Shown here piece after piece: positions 26,245-34,944 of a stretch of DNA of 64,000 bases. The DNA comes from Microlunatus kandeliicorticis (GTDB lineage Bacteria; Actinomycetota; Actinomycetes; Propionibacteriales; Propionibacteriaceae), in contig NZ_JACGWT010000001.1 in the NCBI RefSeq assembly GCF_014137855.1, positions 1 through 64,000 on the forward strand, in the 5' to 3' direction. The position numbers and the translations under genes were made by a program. Numbering within the stretch: the first letter of the stretch is position 1; each line of letters opens with the position of its first letter. A model generated the notes under the pieces. That model made no database searches, was not told the DNA's origin, and saw nothing but the letters and a program-made list of their open reading frames with translations.

Positions 26245-28386
26245 GTGGCCGCTGACGTGGCCCGCCGGCGCTGGCCGCTCGGCCGCTGGACCACGGTGCT
26301 GGTGCTCGCGCTCGGCGCCGTCTTCGTGCTGCTCCGGGTCGCCGTCCCCACCGACGACCCGCCGACACCGACGACCATCTACACCTCGCAGGTGGTGGTC
26401 GTCGGCGTGGAGGGGATGACCGGCCTCGACGCCGCCGACCGCGCCGTGGTCACCGCCCACGCGGGCGACGTGCAGGCTGGGACCATCGCCACCCGCGGCC
26501 GCTACCGGGGGGCGTGCGCCGCCGCCGGGTGGACGACGCTCGGCGCGGGCCGCCGGGCCGCGGTCGCCTCGCTCTGCGACCCCCGGGTGGTCGACGGCCA
26601 GATCGCCGACTGGCCCGCCCGGGTGGCCGCGGCCGAGGCCCGGTTCGGGGACGTCCGGATGGGCACCCTGGCCGGTTCGGCGTCGGGGTGCGTCGCCGCG
26701 GTCGGTCCCGGTGCCGCGCTGGCCGCCGCCCGTCCGGACGGCTCGGTGCCCGACTACCGGACGCTGGCGCAGTTCAGCGCCGACGGGCAGCGGCTGACCT
26801 GCCCGCTCACCCTGGTCGACGCCGGCCCGCAGGGGGCGACGTCGGACCGGCTGGTCCGCGCCCTCGCCGCCCGCAGCGGGGTGACCACGATCGTCACCGG
26901 GATCGGGCCGGTGGACCCGGCCGACCGCGAGGAGCTCGGCGTCATCTACCGGCTCGGCACCACGCTCCCGGGGGTGCTGACCTCGGACAGCACCCGACGG
27001 GAGGGCGTCGTCGACCTCACCGACCTGACCGCGACGCTGGCCGTGTTCGCCGGGCGGACCGGGCCGGGCGGCGCCGACGCCGCCGTCCCCGACGGCGTCG
27101 ACGGTTCGCCGCTGCAGGTGGACGAGCAGCCGATGAGCCCGGCGGTGGTCGACACCCTGGTGCACCGGTTCGACGCGCTGTCGTACGCGGTGATCACCGG
27201 CTACCTGGCCAACGGGGCGATCGGCGCGCTGATCCTGGCCGCGATCGTCGTCGCGGCGGTCCGCCGGGTCTGGCGGCTGGTCCGGGTCGGCGGGGCGATC
27301 GCCTGCGTCTGGACCGCCGGGATGATGCTGCCCGGGGCGTTCCCCTGGTACGACGCCGCCCACCCCGCCCTCGTGCTCACCGTCGCCTCGCTCGGCTGGA
27401 CGCTCGCGCTGGCCGCCGCCTCGCTCGCGCTGGCCCGCTGGACCCGCTGGCCGGTCGCGGTGGCCGGAGCGGCGCTCACCGTGGCCGCGTTCACCGTCGA
27501 GGCGGCGCTCGGCGGGCCGATGGAGCCGGGGTCGATGCTCAACTCCCGCCCGGTCTACGGCGGCCGCTGGTACGGCTTCGGCAACGTGACCTTCGCCGCC
27601 TACGCCGTCCCCGCGCTGGTGCTGGCCGGCTATCTGGCGCACCGGTTCCTGCACCACCACCGTCCGCACCGGGCGGCCGCGGTGGTCGCGGTGGCGCTGG
27701 TCGGGGCGCTGCAGATCGTCTGCGAGGGCTGGCCGACCATGGGCACCGACTTCGGCGGCGTGATCGCGATGACCCCGGTCGTGCTCTGGCTCGCCCTGGT
27801 GGTCTCCGGGCTTCGGGTCACCTGGCGCAAGCTGCTGCTGATCGCGGTCGCCGCGGTGGTGGCGATCACCGCGATCTCGGTGCTCGACTGGCTCCGCGGG
27901 CCCGGGAAGCGCAGCCACCTGGGCAACTTCGTCCAGCGGGTGATCGACGGCGACGCCAGCTCGGTGGTGATCCGCAAGGCGGTCACCTCGGTGCAGACCA
28001 TGATCAGCCCGCTCGGCATCGGCTCGCTGCTGATCGGCGCGGCCCTGTGGGTGATCATCTTCCGGGTGCTGCTGCCCCGGATCCCCGCCGACCGGTACGG
28101 CACCCTGCGGCCGACCATGATCGCGGTGCTCGGCGTGGCGGTGCTCGGCACGGTGCTCAACGACGGCGGGATCAGCGTCTGGCTGGTCGGGACGGCGGCT
28201 GCGGTCGCGGCCGCCTTCGGGCTCGCCTTCGACGAGCTCGCGGGCGTCCCGCTGCCGGCCGGCAACCCCGAGCGGAGCCGCGCCGCCCGGTCCGGATCGC
28301 CGGTCCACCGGACCGCGCCCGACCCGCTGCACCGGCACGACCGGCAGCCTCGGCGGGGCCGTTCGGGTCGCGGTCGCGACCGCTGA
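26245..28386 (+). CDS. Large membrane protein with alkaline-phosphatase-like extracytoplasmic domain
   Basis: A 713-residue protein in three parts. The first is an N-terminal membrane helix (RWTTVLVLALGAVFVLLRVAV). The second is an extracytoplasmic domain of about 280 residues; its VVVVGVEGMTGLDAADRA start, LTSDSTRREGVVDLTDLTAT and LAVFAG resemble alkaline-phosphatase superfamily proteins, although metal ligands are not obvious. The third is about ten membrane helices from residue 310 onward with GSMLNSRPVYGGRWYGFGN and GTDFGGVIAMTP in loops. The GTG at 26245 lies 15 bp after purQ; no ribosome site is seen, so the start is uncertain. A basic tail ends the protein. It sits between purQ and purL; function is unknown. 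Confidence 0.75.
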   Translation: MAADVARRRWPLGRWTTVLVLALGAVFVLLRVAVPTDDPPTPTTIYTSQVVVVGVEGMTGLDAADRAVVTAHAGDVQAGTIATRGRYRGACAAAGWTTLGAGRRAAVASLCDPRVVDGQIADWPARVAAAEARFGDVRMGTLAGSASGCVAAVGPGAALAAARPDGSVPDYRTLAQFSADGQRLTCPLTLVDAGPQGATSDRLVRALAARSGVTTIVTGIGPVDPADREELGVIYRLGTTLPGVLTSDSTRREGVVDLTDLTATLAVFAGRTGPGGADAAVPDGVDGSPLQVDEQPMSPAVVDTLVHRFDALSYAVITGYLANGAIGALILAAIVVAAVRRVWRLVRVGGAIACVWTAGMMLPGAFPWYDAAHPALVLTVASLGWTLALAAASLALARWTRWPVAVAGAALTVAAFTVEAALGGPMEPGSMLNSRPVYGGRWYGFGNVTFAAYAVPALVLAGYLAHRFLHHHRPHRAAAVVAVALVGALQIVCEGWPTMGTDFGGVIAMTPVVLWLALVVSGLRVTWRKLLLIAVAAVVAITAISVLDWLRGPGKRSHLGNFVQRVIDGDASSVVIRKAVTSVQTMISPLGIGSLLIGAALWVIIFRVLLPRIPADRYGTLRPTMIAVLGVAVLGTVLNDGGISVWLVGTAAAVAAAFGLAFDELAGVPLPAGNPERSRAARSGSPVHRTAPDPLHRHDRQPRRGRSGRGRDR

Positions 28387-28403
28387 GCGGCGGCCCGCTC
28401 CGG

Positions 28404-28415
28404 TAGCGTGACCGC
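28404..28415 (+). promoter_or_regulatory. -10 element of purL (leaderless)
   Basis: TAGCGT at 28404-28409 is followed after six bases by the purL GTG at 28416. Confidence 0.5.
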
Positions 28416-30677
28416 GTGGCCGACACCGTGCAGCACGCCGCCGAGACCCCCGACCAGGAGCAGCCCTGGGCCGAGCTGGGGCTCCGCGGCGAGGAGTACC
28501 ACCGGATCCGCGAGATCCTCGGCCGTCGTCCCACCTCGGCCGAGCTGGCCATGTACTCGGTGATGTGGTCCGAGCACTGCTCGTACAAGTCGTCCAAGGT
28601 GCACCTGCGCCGGTTCGGCGAGCTCAGCCAGGAGACCCCGGTCGGCAAGCTGCTCGCCGGGATCGGCGAGAACGCCGGGGTGATCGACATCGGCCAGGGC
28701 TACGCGGTCACCTTCAAGATCGAGTCGCACAACCACCCGAGCTACGTCGAGCCCTACCAGGGTGCGGCCACCGGGGTCGGCGGGATCGTCCGCGACATCC
28801 TGGCCATGGGCGCCCGCCCGGTCGGGGTGATGGACCCGCTCCGCTTCGGTCCGCTCGACGCCCCCGACACCGCCCGGGTGCTGCCCGGCGTGGTGGCCGG
28901 CGTCGGTGGCTACGGCAACTGCCTCGGGCTGCCCAACCTCGGCGGCGAGGTGGTCTTCGACCGCAGCTACGCCGGGAACCCGCTGGTCAACGCGCTGTGC
29001 GTCGGCGTGCTGCGGCACGAGGACCTGCACCTGGCCAAGGCGACCGGGGCCGGCAACAAGGTCATCCTCTACGGCGCGGCCACCGGCGGCGACGGGATCG
29101 GCGGTGCCTCGATCCTGGCCTCGGAGAGCTTCGACGCCACCAAGCCGAGCAAGCGTCCCAGCGTGCAGGTCGGCGACCCGTTCATGGAGAAGCTGCTGAT
29201 CGAGTGCACCCTCGAGCTGTTCGCGGCCCGGGTGGTCACCGGCATCCAGGACTTCGGGGCCGCCGGGATCTCCTGCGCCACCAGCGAGCTGGCCGCGGCC
29301 GGTGACGGCGGCATGCACGTCGACCTCGACCTGGTGCCGCTCCGCGATCCCACCCTGGCGCCCGAGGAGATCCTCATGAGCGAGAGCCAGGAACGGATGA
29401 TGGCCGTGGTCGAGCCCGGCGACGTCGACCGCTTCCTGGAGATCTGCCGCAAGTGGGACGTGCTGGCCACCGTGGTCGGCGAGGTCACCGGCGACGGCCG
29501 GCTGGTGATCGACTGGCACGGCGAGACCGTCGTCGACGTCGACCCGCGGACCGTCGCGCACGAGGGACCGGTCTACGAGCGTCCGTACGCCCGGCCCGGG
29601 TGGCAGGACGAGGTGCAGAGCCGGGGGACCGGCGGGCTGCGCCGTCCGACCGGCGGCGACGAGCTGCGCGACGAGGTGCTGCGGCTGGTCGCCTCGCCCA
29701 ACCTGTGCGACAAGTCCTGGGTCACCGACCAGTACGACCGCTACGTCCGCGGCAACTCGGTGCTGGCCCAGCCCGAGGACGCGGGCATGATCAGGATCGA
29801 CGAGGACACCCGGCTCGGGGTCGCGCTGGCCACCGACTGCAACGGGAAGTTCGCGCTGCTCGACCCCTATCTGGGGGCCCAGCTCGCGCTGGCCGAGGCC
29901 TACCGCAACGTGGCGGTCAGCGGCGCCCGTCCGGTCGCCGTCAGCGACTGCCTCAACTTCGGCTCGCCCGAGGACCCGGCGGTGATGTGGCAGTTCACCG
30001 AGGCCATCCGCGGGCTGGTCGACGGCTGCCGCGCGCTCGGCACCCCGGTGACCGGCGGCAACGTCAGCTTCTACAACCAGACCGGCACCACGGCGATCCT
30101 GCCCACCCCGGTGGTCGGGGTGCTCGGCGTGATCGACGACGTCACCAGCCGGACCCCGATGGGGTTCGCGGTGCCCGGCGACGCGGTGGTGCTGCTCGGG
30201 GAGACCCGCGACGAGCTCGACGGCTCGGCCTGGGCCTCGGTCATCCATGATCATCTCGGCGGGCGGCCGCCGTCGCTCGACCTCGACCACGAGCAGCGGC
30301 TGGCCGAGCTGCTGGTCGGCGCGGCGCGCACCGGGCTGCTCCGCAGCGCGCACGACCTGTCCGACGGCGGGCTGGCGCAGGCCCTGGCCGAGGCCTGCCT
30401 GCGGCACGACCTCGGGGTCGACGTGGTGCTCCGCGAGGGCGTCGACCCGTTCGTGCAGCTGTTCTCCGAGAGCACCGGCCGGGTGCTCGTCTCGCTGCCC
30501 GAGGACCGGGTCGACGAGCTCGAGCGGACGGCCGCCGCCCACCAGGTGCCGACGACCCGGCTCGGCCGGGTCGGCGAGCGCGGTGGCGCGTACGTGGTGA
30601 GCGGCAGCTTCTCCATCCCCCTCGACGAGCTGCGGGCGCGCTGGCAGGCGACGATCCCCGAGGCCCTCGGCGTCTGA
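28416..30677 (+). CDS. purL: FGAM synthase large subunit PurL (small type)
   Basis: PurL converts FGAR to FGAM using ATP and ammonia from PurQ. The 753-residue length is that of the PurS/PurQ-dependent form. Seen: [16 protein letters not shown] near 50-65, the ATP-binding His in [32 protein letters not shown], and GVQDFGAAG-type residues as [16 protein letters not shown]. The C-terminal half repeats the AIR-synthase fold ([33 protein letters not shown]). The start is set by TAGCGT six bases before GTG 28416. Confidence 0.98.
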   Translation: MADTVQHAAETPDQEQPWAELGLRGEEYHRIREILGRRPTSAELAMYSVMWSEHCSYKSSKVHLRRFGELSQETPVGKLLAGIGENAGVIDIGQGYAVTFKIESHNHPSYVEPYQGAATGVGGIVRDILAMGARPVGVMDPLRFGPLDAPDTARVLPGVVAGVGGYGNCLGLPNLGGEVVFDRSYAGNPLVNALCVGVLRHEDLHLAKATGAGNKVILYGAATGGDGIGGASILASESFDATKPSKRPSVQVGDPFMEKLLIECTLELFAARVVTGIQDFGAAGISCATSELAAAGDGGMHVDLDLVPLRDPTLAPEEILMSESQERMMAVVEPGDVDRFLEICRKWDVLATVVGEVTGDGRLVIDWHGETVVDVDPRTVAHEGPVYERPYARPGWQDEVQSRGTGGLRRPTGGDELRDEVLRLVASPNLCDKSWVTDQYDRYVRGNSVLAQPEDAGMIRIDEDTRLGVALATDCNGKFALLDPYLGAQLALAEAYRNVAVSGARPVAVSDCLNFGSPEDPAVMWQFTEAIRGLVDGCRALGTPVTGGNVSFYNQTGTTAILPTPVVGVLGVIDDVTSRTPMGFAVPGDAVVLLGETRDELDGSAWASVIHDHLGGRPPSLDLDHEQRLAELLVGAARTGLLRSAHDLSDGGLAQALAEACLRHDLGVDVVLREGVDPFVQLFSESTGRVLVSLPEDRVDELERTAAAHQVPTTRLGRVGERGGAYVVSGSFSIPLDELRARWQATIPEALGV

Positions 30678-30729
30678 GTCCCCGTCTGAGTCCCCGTGCT
30701 CCCGTGACTCCCGGGCGCGGGCCGGGCGG

Positions 30730-30758
30730 TTGGGTGGGGTGCGCCCCGGGGCTAGAGT
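30730..30758 (+). promoter_or_regulatory. Promoter of the thiamine riboswitch operon
   Basis: TTGGGT (30730-30735) and TAGAGT (30753-30758) are separated by 17 bp. Transcription would start close to 30766, just before the TPP aptamer. Confidence 0.6.
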
Positions 30759-30767
30759 GTGGCCGAC

Positions 30768-30870
30768 GACAGGGGAGCGCCCCCGGTCCTTCGGGAGCAG
30801 GGCGCTGAGAGTGCGCGCAGGCGCAGACCCTCGAACCTGATCCGGTTCACACCGGCGTAGGGAGTCGGGA
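30768..30870 (+). promoter_or_regulatory. TPP (thiamine pyrophosphate) riboswitch
   Basis: The THI-box elements appear in order: AGGGG at 30771-30775, GGCGCTGAGA at 30801-30810, ACCCTCGAACCTGATCCGG at about 30827-30845 and ACACCGGCGTAGGGAGTCGGG at about 30849-30869. Their pairing reproduces the TPP aptamer. Downstream is a YkoE-type gene, so this controls thiamine or HMP uptake. Confidence 0.97.
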
Positions 30871-30907
30871 TTCTCGAACCGGTCCGGGTGCGTCCCGGGC
30901 TGGTTCC

Positions 30908-30926
30908 CCTTCCACACCGAGGAAGG
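30908..30926 (+). promoter_or_regulatory. Hairpin that can mask the ykoE ribosome-binding site
   Basis: CCTTCC (30908-30913) pairs exactly with GGAAGG (30921-30926), the Shine-Dalgarno sequence of the GTG at 30933, with a seven-base loop. Just upstream GAACCGGTCCGGG can pair with CCCGGGCTGGTTC. Such a layout fits translational control by the TPP riboswitch. Confidence 0.6.
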
Positions 30927-30932
30927 ACGCTC

Positions 30933-31559
30933 GTGACCAGTACTCACACCACTCGCCCGGCCGCACCAACCCGCAGCCGGTTCCGCTGGCGGACGGTCGA
31001 CCTGATCACCACCGCCATGATCGGGGTCGCCTTCGGGGTGATCTTCATCGGCTGGGGGCAGGTCTACAACCTCGTCGACCCGCTGACCAAGGCGCTGCCG
31101 CCGGTCTCCGGACTGCTCGGCGGCTTCTGGTGGCTGCCCGCGGTGGTCGCCGCCCTGGTCACCCGCCGTCCCGGCGCCGCGCTGCTCGCCGAGGTGGTGG
31201 CGGCCAGCGTCGAGCCGCTGCTCGGCGGTCAGTGGGGGCTGCTGACCCTCGGCTCCGGGCTGATCCAGGGCCTCGGGGTCGAGCTCGGTTTCCTGATCTT
31301 CGCCTACCGCCGGTGGGGCTGGCTGCCGGCCGCGCTCGGGGGGCTGCTGGCCGGGCTGCTCGAGACCCCGTTCGAGTGGGCGACCTACTACCCGTCCTGG
31401 TCGGCCGGGTGGGCCGGCCTGTACGCGATCACCATGGGTCTGTCGGGGATGGTGCTCGGCGGGCTGCTGGGCTGGGTGCTGACGAGGGCGCTGGCCGGCA
31501 CCGGCGCGCTCGCCCCCTTCCCGGTCGGTCGCGAGCGGGCCGAGGCCCGACGACTCTGA
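30933..31559 (+). CDS. YkoE-type substrate-binding membrane component of a thiamine/HMP transporter
   Basis: A 208-residue membrane protein with five or six helices. It contains FRWRTVDLITTAMIGVAFGV, GGFWWLPAVVAALVTRRPGAALLAEVVAA and GQWGLLTLGSGLIQGLGVELGF, all characteristic of YkoE, the S-component for the thiamine precursor HMP or thiamine. The TPP riboswitch upstream supports this. The GTG at 30933 follows GGAAGGACGCTC. The fused energy-coupling protein gene follows at once. Confidence 0.92.
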   Translation: MTSTHTTRPAAPTRSRFRWRTVDLITTAMIGVAFGVIFIGWGQVYNLVDPLTKALPPVSGLLGGFWWLPAVVAALVTRRPGAALLAEVVAASVEPLLGGQWGLLTLGSGLIQGLGVELGFLIFAYRRWGWLPAALGGLLAGLLETPFEWATYYPSWSAGWAGLYAITMGLSGMVLGGLLGWVLTRALAGTGALAPFPVGRERAEARRL

Positions 31560-31606
31560 ACGAGGCCGCGCCGCCGGTCGTCCCGGTCGGTGCCGGTGCG
31601 CCCCTG

Positions 31607-33817
31607 GTGGCCGCCGGGCTCAGCTGGCGGCCGCACGGGCGGCGCGAGCCGACCCTGCGCGGGATCGACCTCCGGATCGAGCCGGGCGAGCGGGTGCTGC
31701 TGGCCGGGCCGAGCGGGGCCGGCAAGTCGACCCTGCTGCGGGCGCTGGCCGGGCTGCTCGACGACAGCCTCGGCGAGCAGACCGGCGAGGTCCGGCTCGG
31801 TGACGGCGCGCCCGCCGACCGGCCCGGCGCGGTCGGGCTGCTGCTCCAGGACCCGACCGCCGCCACCGTCGCCGAGTACGCCGGCCGCGACGTCGCGTTC
31901 GGCCCGGAGAACCGGGCCCGCCCGCGCCCCGAGGTGCTCGCCGGCGCGGCCCGGGCGCTCGACCGGGTCGGTTTCCCCTACCCGGCCGCCCACCGGGTCG
32001 ACGCCCTCTCCGGCGGCGAGACCCAGCGGCTGGCCCTGGCCGGGGCGCTCGCTCTCGACCCGGCGTACCTGTTGCTCGACGAGCCGACGGCGATGCTCGA
32101 TCCGGCGAGCGCGGCGGCGGTCCGCACTGCGGTCGCCCGGGGCGCCGACGAGCTCGGGCTCGGTCTGGTCGTGGTCGAGCACCGGCTCGACGGCTGGCTC
32201 GGGCTCTGCGACCGGCTGGTGGTGCTCGACGGCACGGGACGTCTGGTCGCCGACGGACCGGTCGCCGAGGTGCTCGCCACCCGGACACCGGCGCTGCTCG
32301 ACGCAGGGCTCTGGCTGCCGGGCGCACCGGCCCCGGACGTCCCGGTGCTCAGGGTCGAGGACGACTCGCCGCCGGCGCGCGGAGCCGTCGGCGGGCTGGT
32401 GGCCGAGGACCTGACCGTCCGCGCGCCAACCCCGGAGGACCGTCGCGGCGTCGCCACCGGCCGGGTGGTCGTCGCGGGTCTCGATCTGGTCCCGGCACCG
32501 GGCGAGGTGGTCGCGCTGACCGGGCCGAGCGGGTCGGGCAAGACCACGCTGCTCCGCACCCTGACCGGGCTGCAGGCTCCGGCGTCCGGGCGGGTCGTGC
32601 TCGACCGTCCGGTCGGCTGGGTCCCGCAGCACGCCGAGCAGACGGTGACCCGGCGGACCGTCGAGGAGGAGGTGCTGGCCACCAGCACCGTGCTGCACGC
32701 CGACGACCCGGCGGCGCTGGCCGCCGCCCGGCGACGGGCGACGGCGGTGCTCGGGCGCCTCGGGCTGGCGCGGCTGGCCCGGGCCAACCCGTACGAGCTG
32801 TCCGGCGGCGAGCAGCGTCGGCTGGCGCTGGCCGCCGCGGTCGTCCACCGGCCGTCGGTGCTGGTGCTCGACGAACCGACCGTCGGTCAGGACCGGCAGA
32901 CCTGGGCGGCGGTGCAGGCGGTCGTCGAGCTGGCCCGGTCCGAGGGCACCACGGTGCTGGTCAGCACCCACGACCCGCTGGTGGTGGACCGCGCCGACCG
33001 GGTGCTCCGGCTCGGGGAGCCGGCCGTGGCGACCCCCCTGACCAGCCGGCCCGACCACGTCCCGGGGCCGGTGGACGACCCGACCGACCCCCCGCTGTCC
33101 CGGTGCAACCCGTTGGCCGCCCTACTGGTCGGGGTCGGGGCGGCGATCGGGTCGTTCTTCGTCGTCGACTGGCGGGTCGGGCTGGCGGTGCTGCTGGTGA
33201 GCGCGGTGCTGTCACCGCTGGCCGTGCCCTACCGGCGGTCCGGGGTGCGCGGACTGGCCCGGCTGATCCCGGTCGTGCTGGCCGCGGCGTCGGTGGCCTG
33301 GTCGGCGCTGGTGTTCAGCCGGTTCGACGCCTTCTCGGCCGAGGCGTGGCGGCTGGCTGCCCGCGAGGCGACCCGGATCGGCTGTCTGGTGGTGCCGGGA
33401 GCGCTCGTGCTCGGCTGCCTGCGACCGAGCGCACTCGGCGACGCGCTGGCCCAGCGGCTGCACCTGCCGCACCGGGTGGTGGTGGCCGCGACCTCGTCGC
33501 TGCTCCGGCTCGACCGGCTGGCCGATGACTGGCGCCGCCTCGAGGAGATCCGCACCGTCCGCGGGCTGGCCCCGGGCCGCTCGCTGCCCGGGCGGGTCCG
33601 GCACGTCGCCTCGCTGACCGTCGCCCTGCTGGTCGGGATGCTGCGGACCGCCCAGCAGACCGCGCTCTCGATGGACGCCCGCGGGTTCGCCGCGGTCCAC
33701 CGCCGGACGTTCGCGCTGCCGTCGCCCTGGCGTCGCCGCGACTGGCTGTGCGTCCTGGTCGGCGTCCTGCTGCTCGTGCTGCCGCCCGTGCTCTCCGAGC
33801 TCGCGTCGGGAATCTGA
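31607..33817 (+). CDS. Fused ECF transporter protein: two ATPase domains plus EcfT membrane domain (YkoD-YkoC)
   Basis: One 736-residue chain combines the energy-coupling parts of a thiamine or HMP transporter. First ATPase: GPSGAGKST, LSGGETQRLALAGAL, LLLDEPT. Second ATPase: GPSGSGKTT, LSGGEQRRLALAAAV, VLVLDEPT and HD switch in STHDPL. From about residue 500 an EcfT-type membrane domain follows, with helices such as LLVGVGAAIGSFFVV and the conserved SMDARGF near the end. In B. subtilis YkoD and YkoC are separate proteins. The start is uncertain: GTG 31607 is used here. No ATG, GTG or TTG brings in more of the first strand, and a CTG at 31554, overlapping the ykoE stop, would. Confidence 0.88.
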   Translation: MAAGLSWRPHGRREPTLRGIDLRIEPGERVLLAGPSGAGKSTLLRALAGLLDDSLGEQTGEVRLGDGAPADRPGAVGLLLQDPTAATVAEYAGRDVAFGPENRARPRPEVLAGAARALDRVGFPYPAAHRVDALSGGETQRLALAGALALDPAYLLLDEPTAMLDPASAAAVRTAVARGADELGLGLVVVEHRLDGWLGLCDRLVVLDGTGRLVADGPVAEVLATRTPALLDAGLWLPGAPAPDVPVLRVEDDSPPARGAVGGLVAEDLTVRAPTPEDRRGVATGRVVVAGLDLVPAPGEVVALTGPSGSGKTTLLRTLTGLQAPASGRVVLDRPVGWVPQHAEQTVTRRTVEEEVLATSTVLHADDPAALAAARRRATAVLGRLGLARLARANPYELSGGEQRRLALAAAVVHRPSVLVLDEPTVGQDRQTWAAVQAVVELARSEGTTVLVSTHDPLVVDRADRVLRLGEPAVATPLTSRPDHVPGPVDDPTDPPLSRCNPLAALLVGVGAAIGSFFVVDWRVGLAVLLVSAVLSPLAVPYRRSGVRGLARLIPVVLAAASVAWSALVFSRFDAFSAEAWRLAAREATRIGCLVVPGALVLGCLRPSALGDALAQRLHLPHRVVVAATSSLLRLDRLADDWRRLEEIRTVRGLAPGRSLPGRVRHVASLTVALLVGMLRTAQQTALSMDARGFAAVHRRTFALPSPWRRRDWLCVLVGVLLLVLPPVLSELASGI

Positions 33818-33849
33818 CCGCGTCCACCCGGCCGGTTCCCCGACGCGCC
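33799..33849. repeat. 51-bp flanking repeat, left copy (also a hairpin)
   Basis: This copy matches 34863-34913 at 47 of 51 positions in the same orientation. It contains the stop codon of the ECF gene. Within it GCGTCGGGAA can pair with TTCCCCGACGC around a loop of about 22 bases, so it may be the terminator of that gene. Confidence 0.85.
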
Positions 33850-33909
33850 GGGGTCGGGCCCTGTGGACGACGCCGACACGCCGAGGGCCGACCTCCCCGC
33901 GGTGCAGAC

Positions 33910-34848
33910 ATGCACCCACGCCAGATCCCGTCACCCGCCCTGCTCCGGCTCGCCGAGGCCCAGCCGTCCGCCCTCAGCCGCGAACAGGTCCTCGGCCTCG
34001 GTCTCAGCCGGCACGCCCTGGCCAGGCTCGTCGCGGAGGGACGCTGGTGCCGGCTCACCGAGGGGATCGTCAGCACCACGCCCCGACCGGAGTGGCTGAC
34101 CCTGGCCTGGACCGGGCTGTTGGTCGCCGGCGACAGGGCCCGGCTCGGGGGCGCCGCGGCCGCGCACCTGATCGGGCTGGTCGACGCGGCCCCCGACGAG
34201 ATCGTCGTGTGGAGCCCGGCCGACGCGCCCACCCGGCAACCGCCCCCGCCGTACCGCTGGCGGTTCCGGGTCGACCGGCACGGTGTGCGCGGCACCGGCG
34301 CGGCCGGCCACCCACCACGGATCCGGGCCACCGACGTCGTCCTCGACCTGGTCGAGGAGACGGGCGCCGACCGGCTGACCGACCTGGTGACCACGGCGGT
34401 CCAACGGCGGGTGGTCACCGCCGGCCAGCTCCGCCGTGCGGCCGGCCGCCGCTCGCTGCTGCGGCACCGGGCGCTGCTCGGCGACGTCCTCGACGACGTC
34501 GCGACCGGGACGCAGAGCCCGCTGGAGCGCCGGTTCCTCCGCGACGTCGAACGGGCGCACGGGCTGCCCGCCGGCCTGCGGCAGGTGCGGCGCGCCGGCA
34601 CCGTGGCCGACGTCCTCTACGCCGCCTTCGGGCTGCTGGTCGAGCTCGACGGCCGGATCGGGCACGACGGCGCCGGTCGATTCCGGGACATGCGGCGCGA
34701 CAACCGTGCGCTCCGCGACGGGCTGGTGACGCTCCGCTACGGCTGGTCCGACGTCACCGGACGGCCGTGCGCGGTGGCCGCCGAGGTCGGCTCGGTGCTC
34801 CACCGGCTCGGCTGGGACGGGACGCCGGACCGCTGTCCGCGCTGCTGA
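33910..34848 (+). CDS. AbiEi-type winged-helix plus DUF559 (Vsr-like) protein
   Basis: A 312-residue cytoplasmic protein. The N-terminal part (ALSREQVLGLGLSRHALARLVAEGRWCRLTEGIV) looks like the winged-helix domain of AbiEi-type antitoxins. The C-terminal part (LLVELDGRIGHDGAGRFRDMRRDNRALRDGLVTLRYGWSDV, read in pieces) is a DUF559 domain related to Vsr/type II endonucleases. Proteins of this layout are common, highly multiplied and uncharacterised in actinobacteria. No AbiEii toxin gene is adjacent. The gene is bracketed by near-identical 51-bp repeats, suggesting insertion as a unit. Confidence 0.82.
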   Translation: MHPRQIPSPALLRLAEAQPSALSREQVLGLGLSRHALARLVAEGRWCRLTEGIVSTTPRPEWLTLAWTGLLVAGDRARLGGAAAAHLIGLVDAAPDEIVVWSPADAPTRQPPPPYRWRFRVDRHGVRGTGAAGHPPRIRATDVVLDLVEETGADRLTDLVTTAVQRRVVTAGQLRRAAGRRSLLRHRALLGDVLDDVATGTQSPLERRFLRDVERAHGLPAGLRQVRRAGTVADVLYAAFGLLVELDGRIGHDGAGRFRDMRRDNRALRDGLVTLRYGWSDVTGRPCAVAAEVGSVLHRLGWDGTPDRCPRC

Positions 34849-34862
34849 TCCGGCAGACGACC

Positions 34863-34913
34863 GCTCGCGTCGGGGATCTGACCGCGACCACCCGGCCGGA
34901 TCCCCGACACGCC
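34863..34913. repeat. 51-bp flanking repeat, right copy (also a hairpin)
   Basis: This is the second copy of the repeat at 33799-33849. Here the arms are stronger: GTCGGGGATC pairs perfectly with GATCCCCGAC around CTGACC...CCGG-type sequence. It follows the DUF559 gene by 14 bp and could be its terminator. Confidence 0.85.
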
Positions 34914-34930
34914 CACGGACGGCGGCTCCG

Positions 34931-34944
34931 TAGGCTGTCAGCCC
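34931..34944 (+). promoter_or_regulatory. -10 element of the M20 dipeptidase gene (leaderless)
   Basis: TAGGCT at 34931-34936 is followed after eight bases by the GTG at 34945. Confidence 0.5.

Noticed and set aside
27630-30947. Minus-strand open frame of 1105 codons across purL
   Set aside because: Low-complexity translation antisense to well-recognised purL and the TPP riboswitch.
33910-34848. Complete AbiE toxin-antitoxin system
   Set aside because: No AbiEii nucleotidyltransferase gene is next to it; only the AbiEi-like N-terminal domain is present, fused to DUF559.
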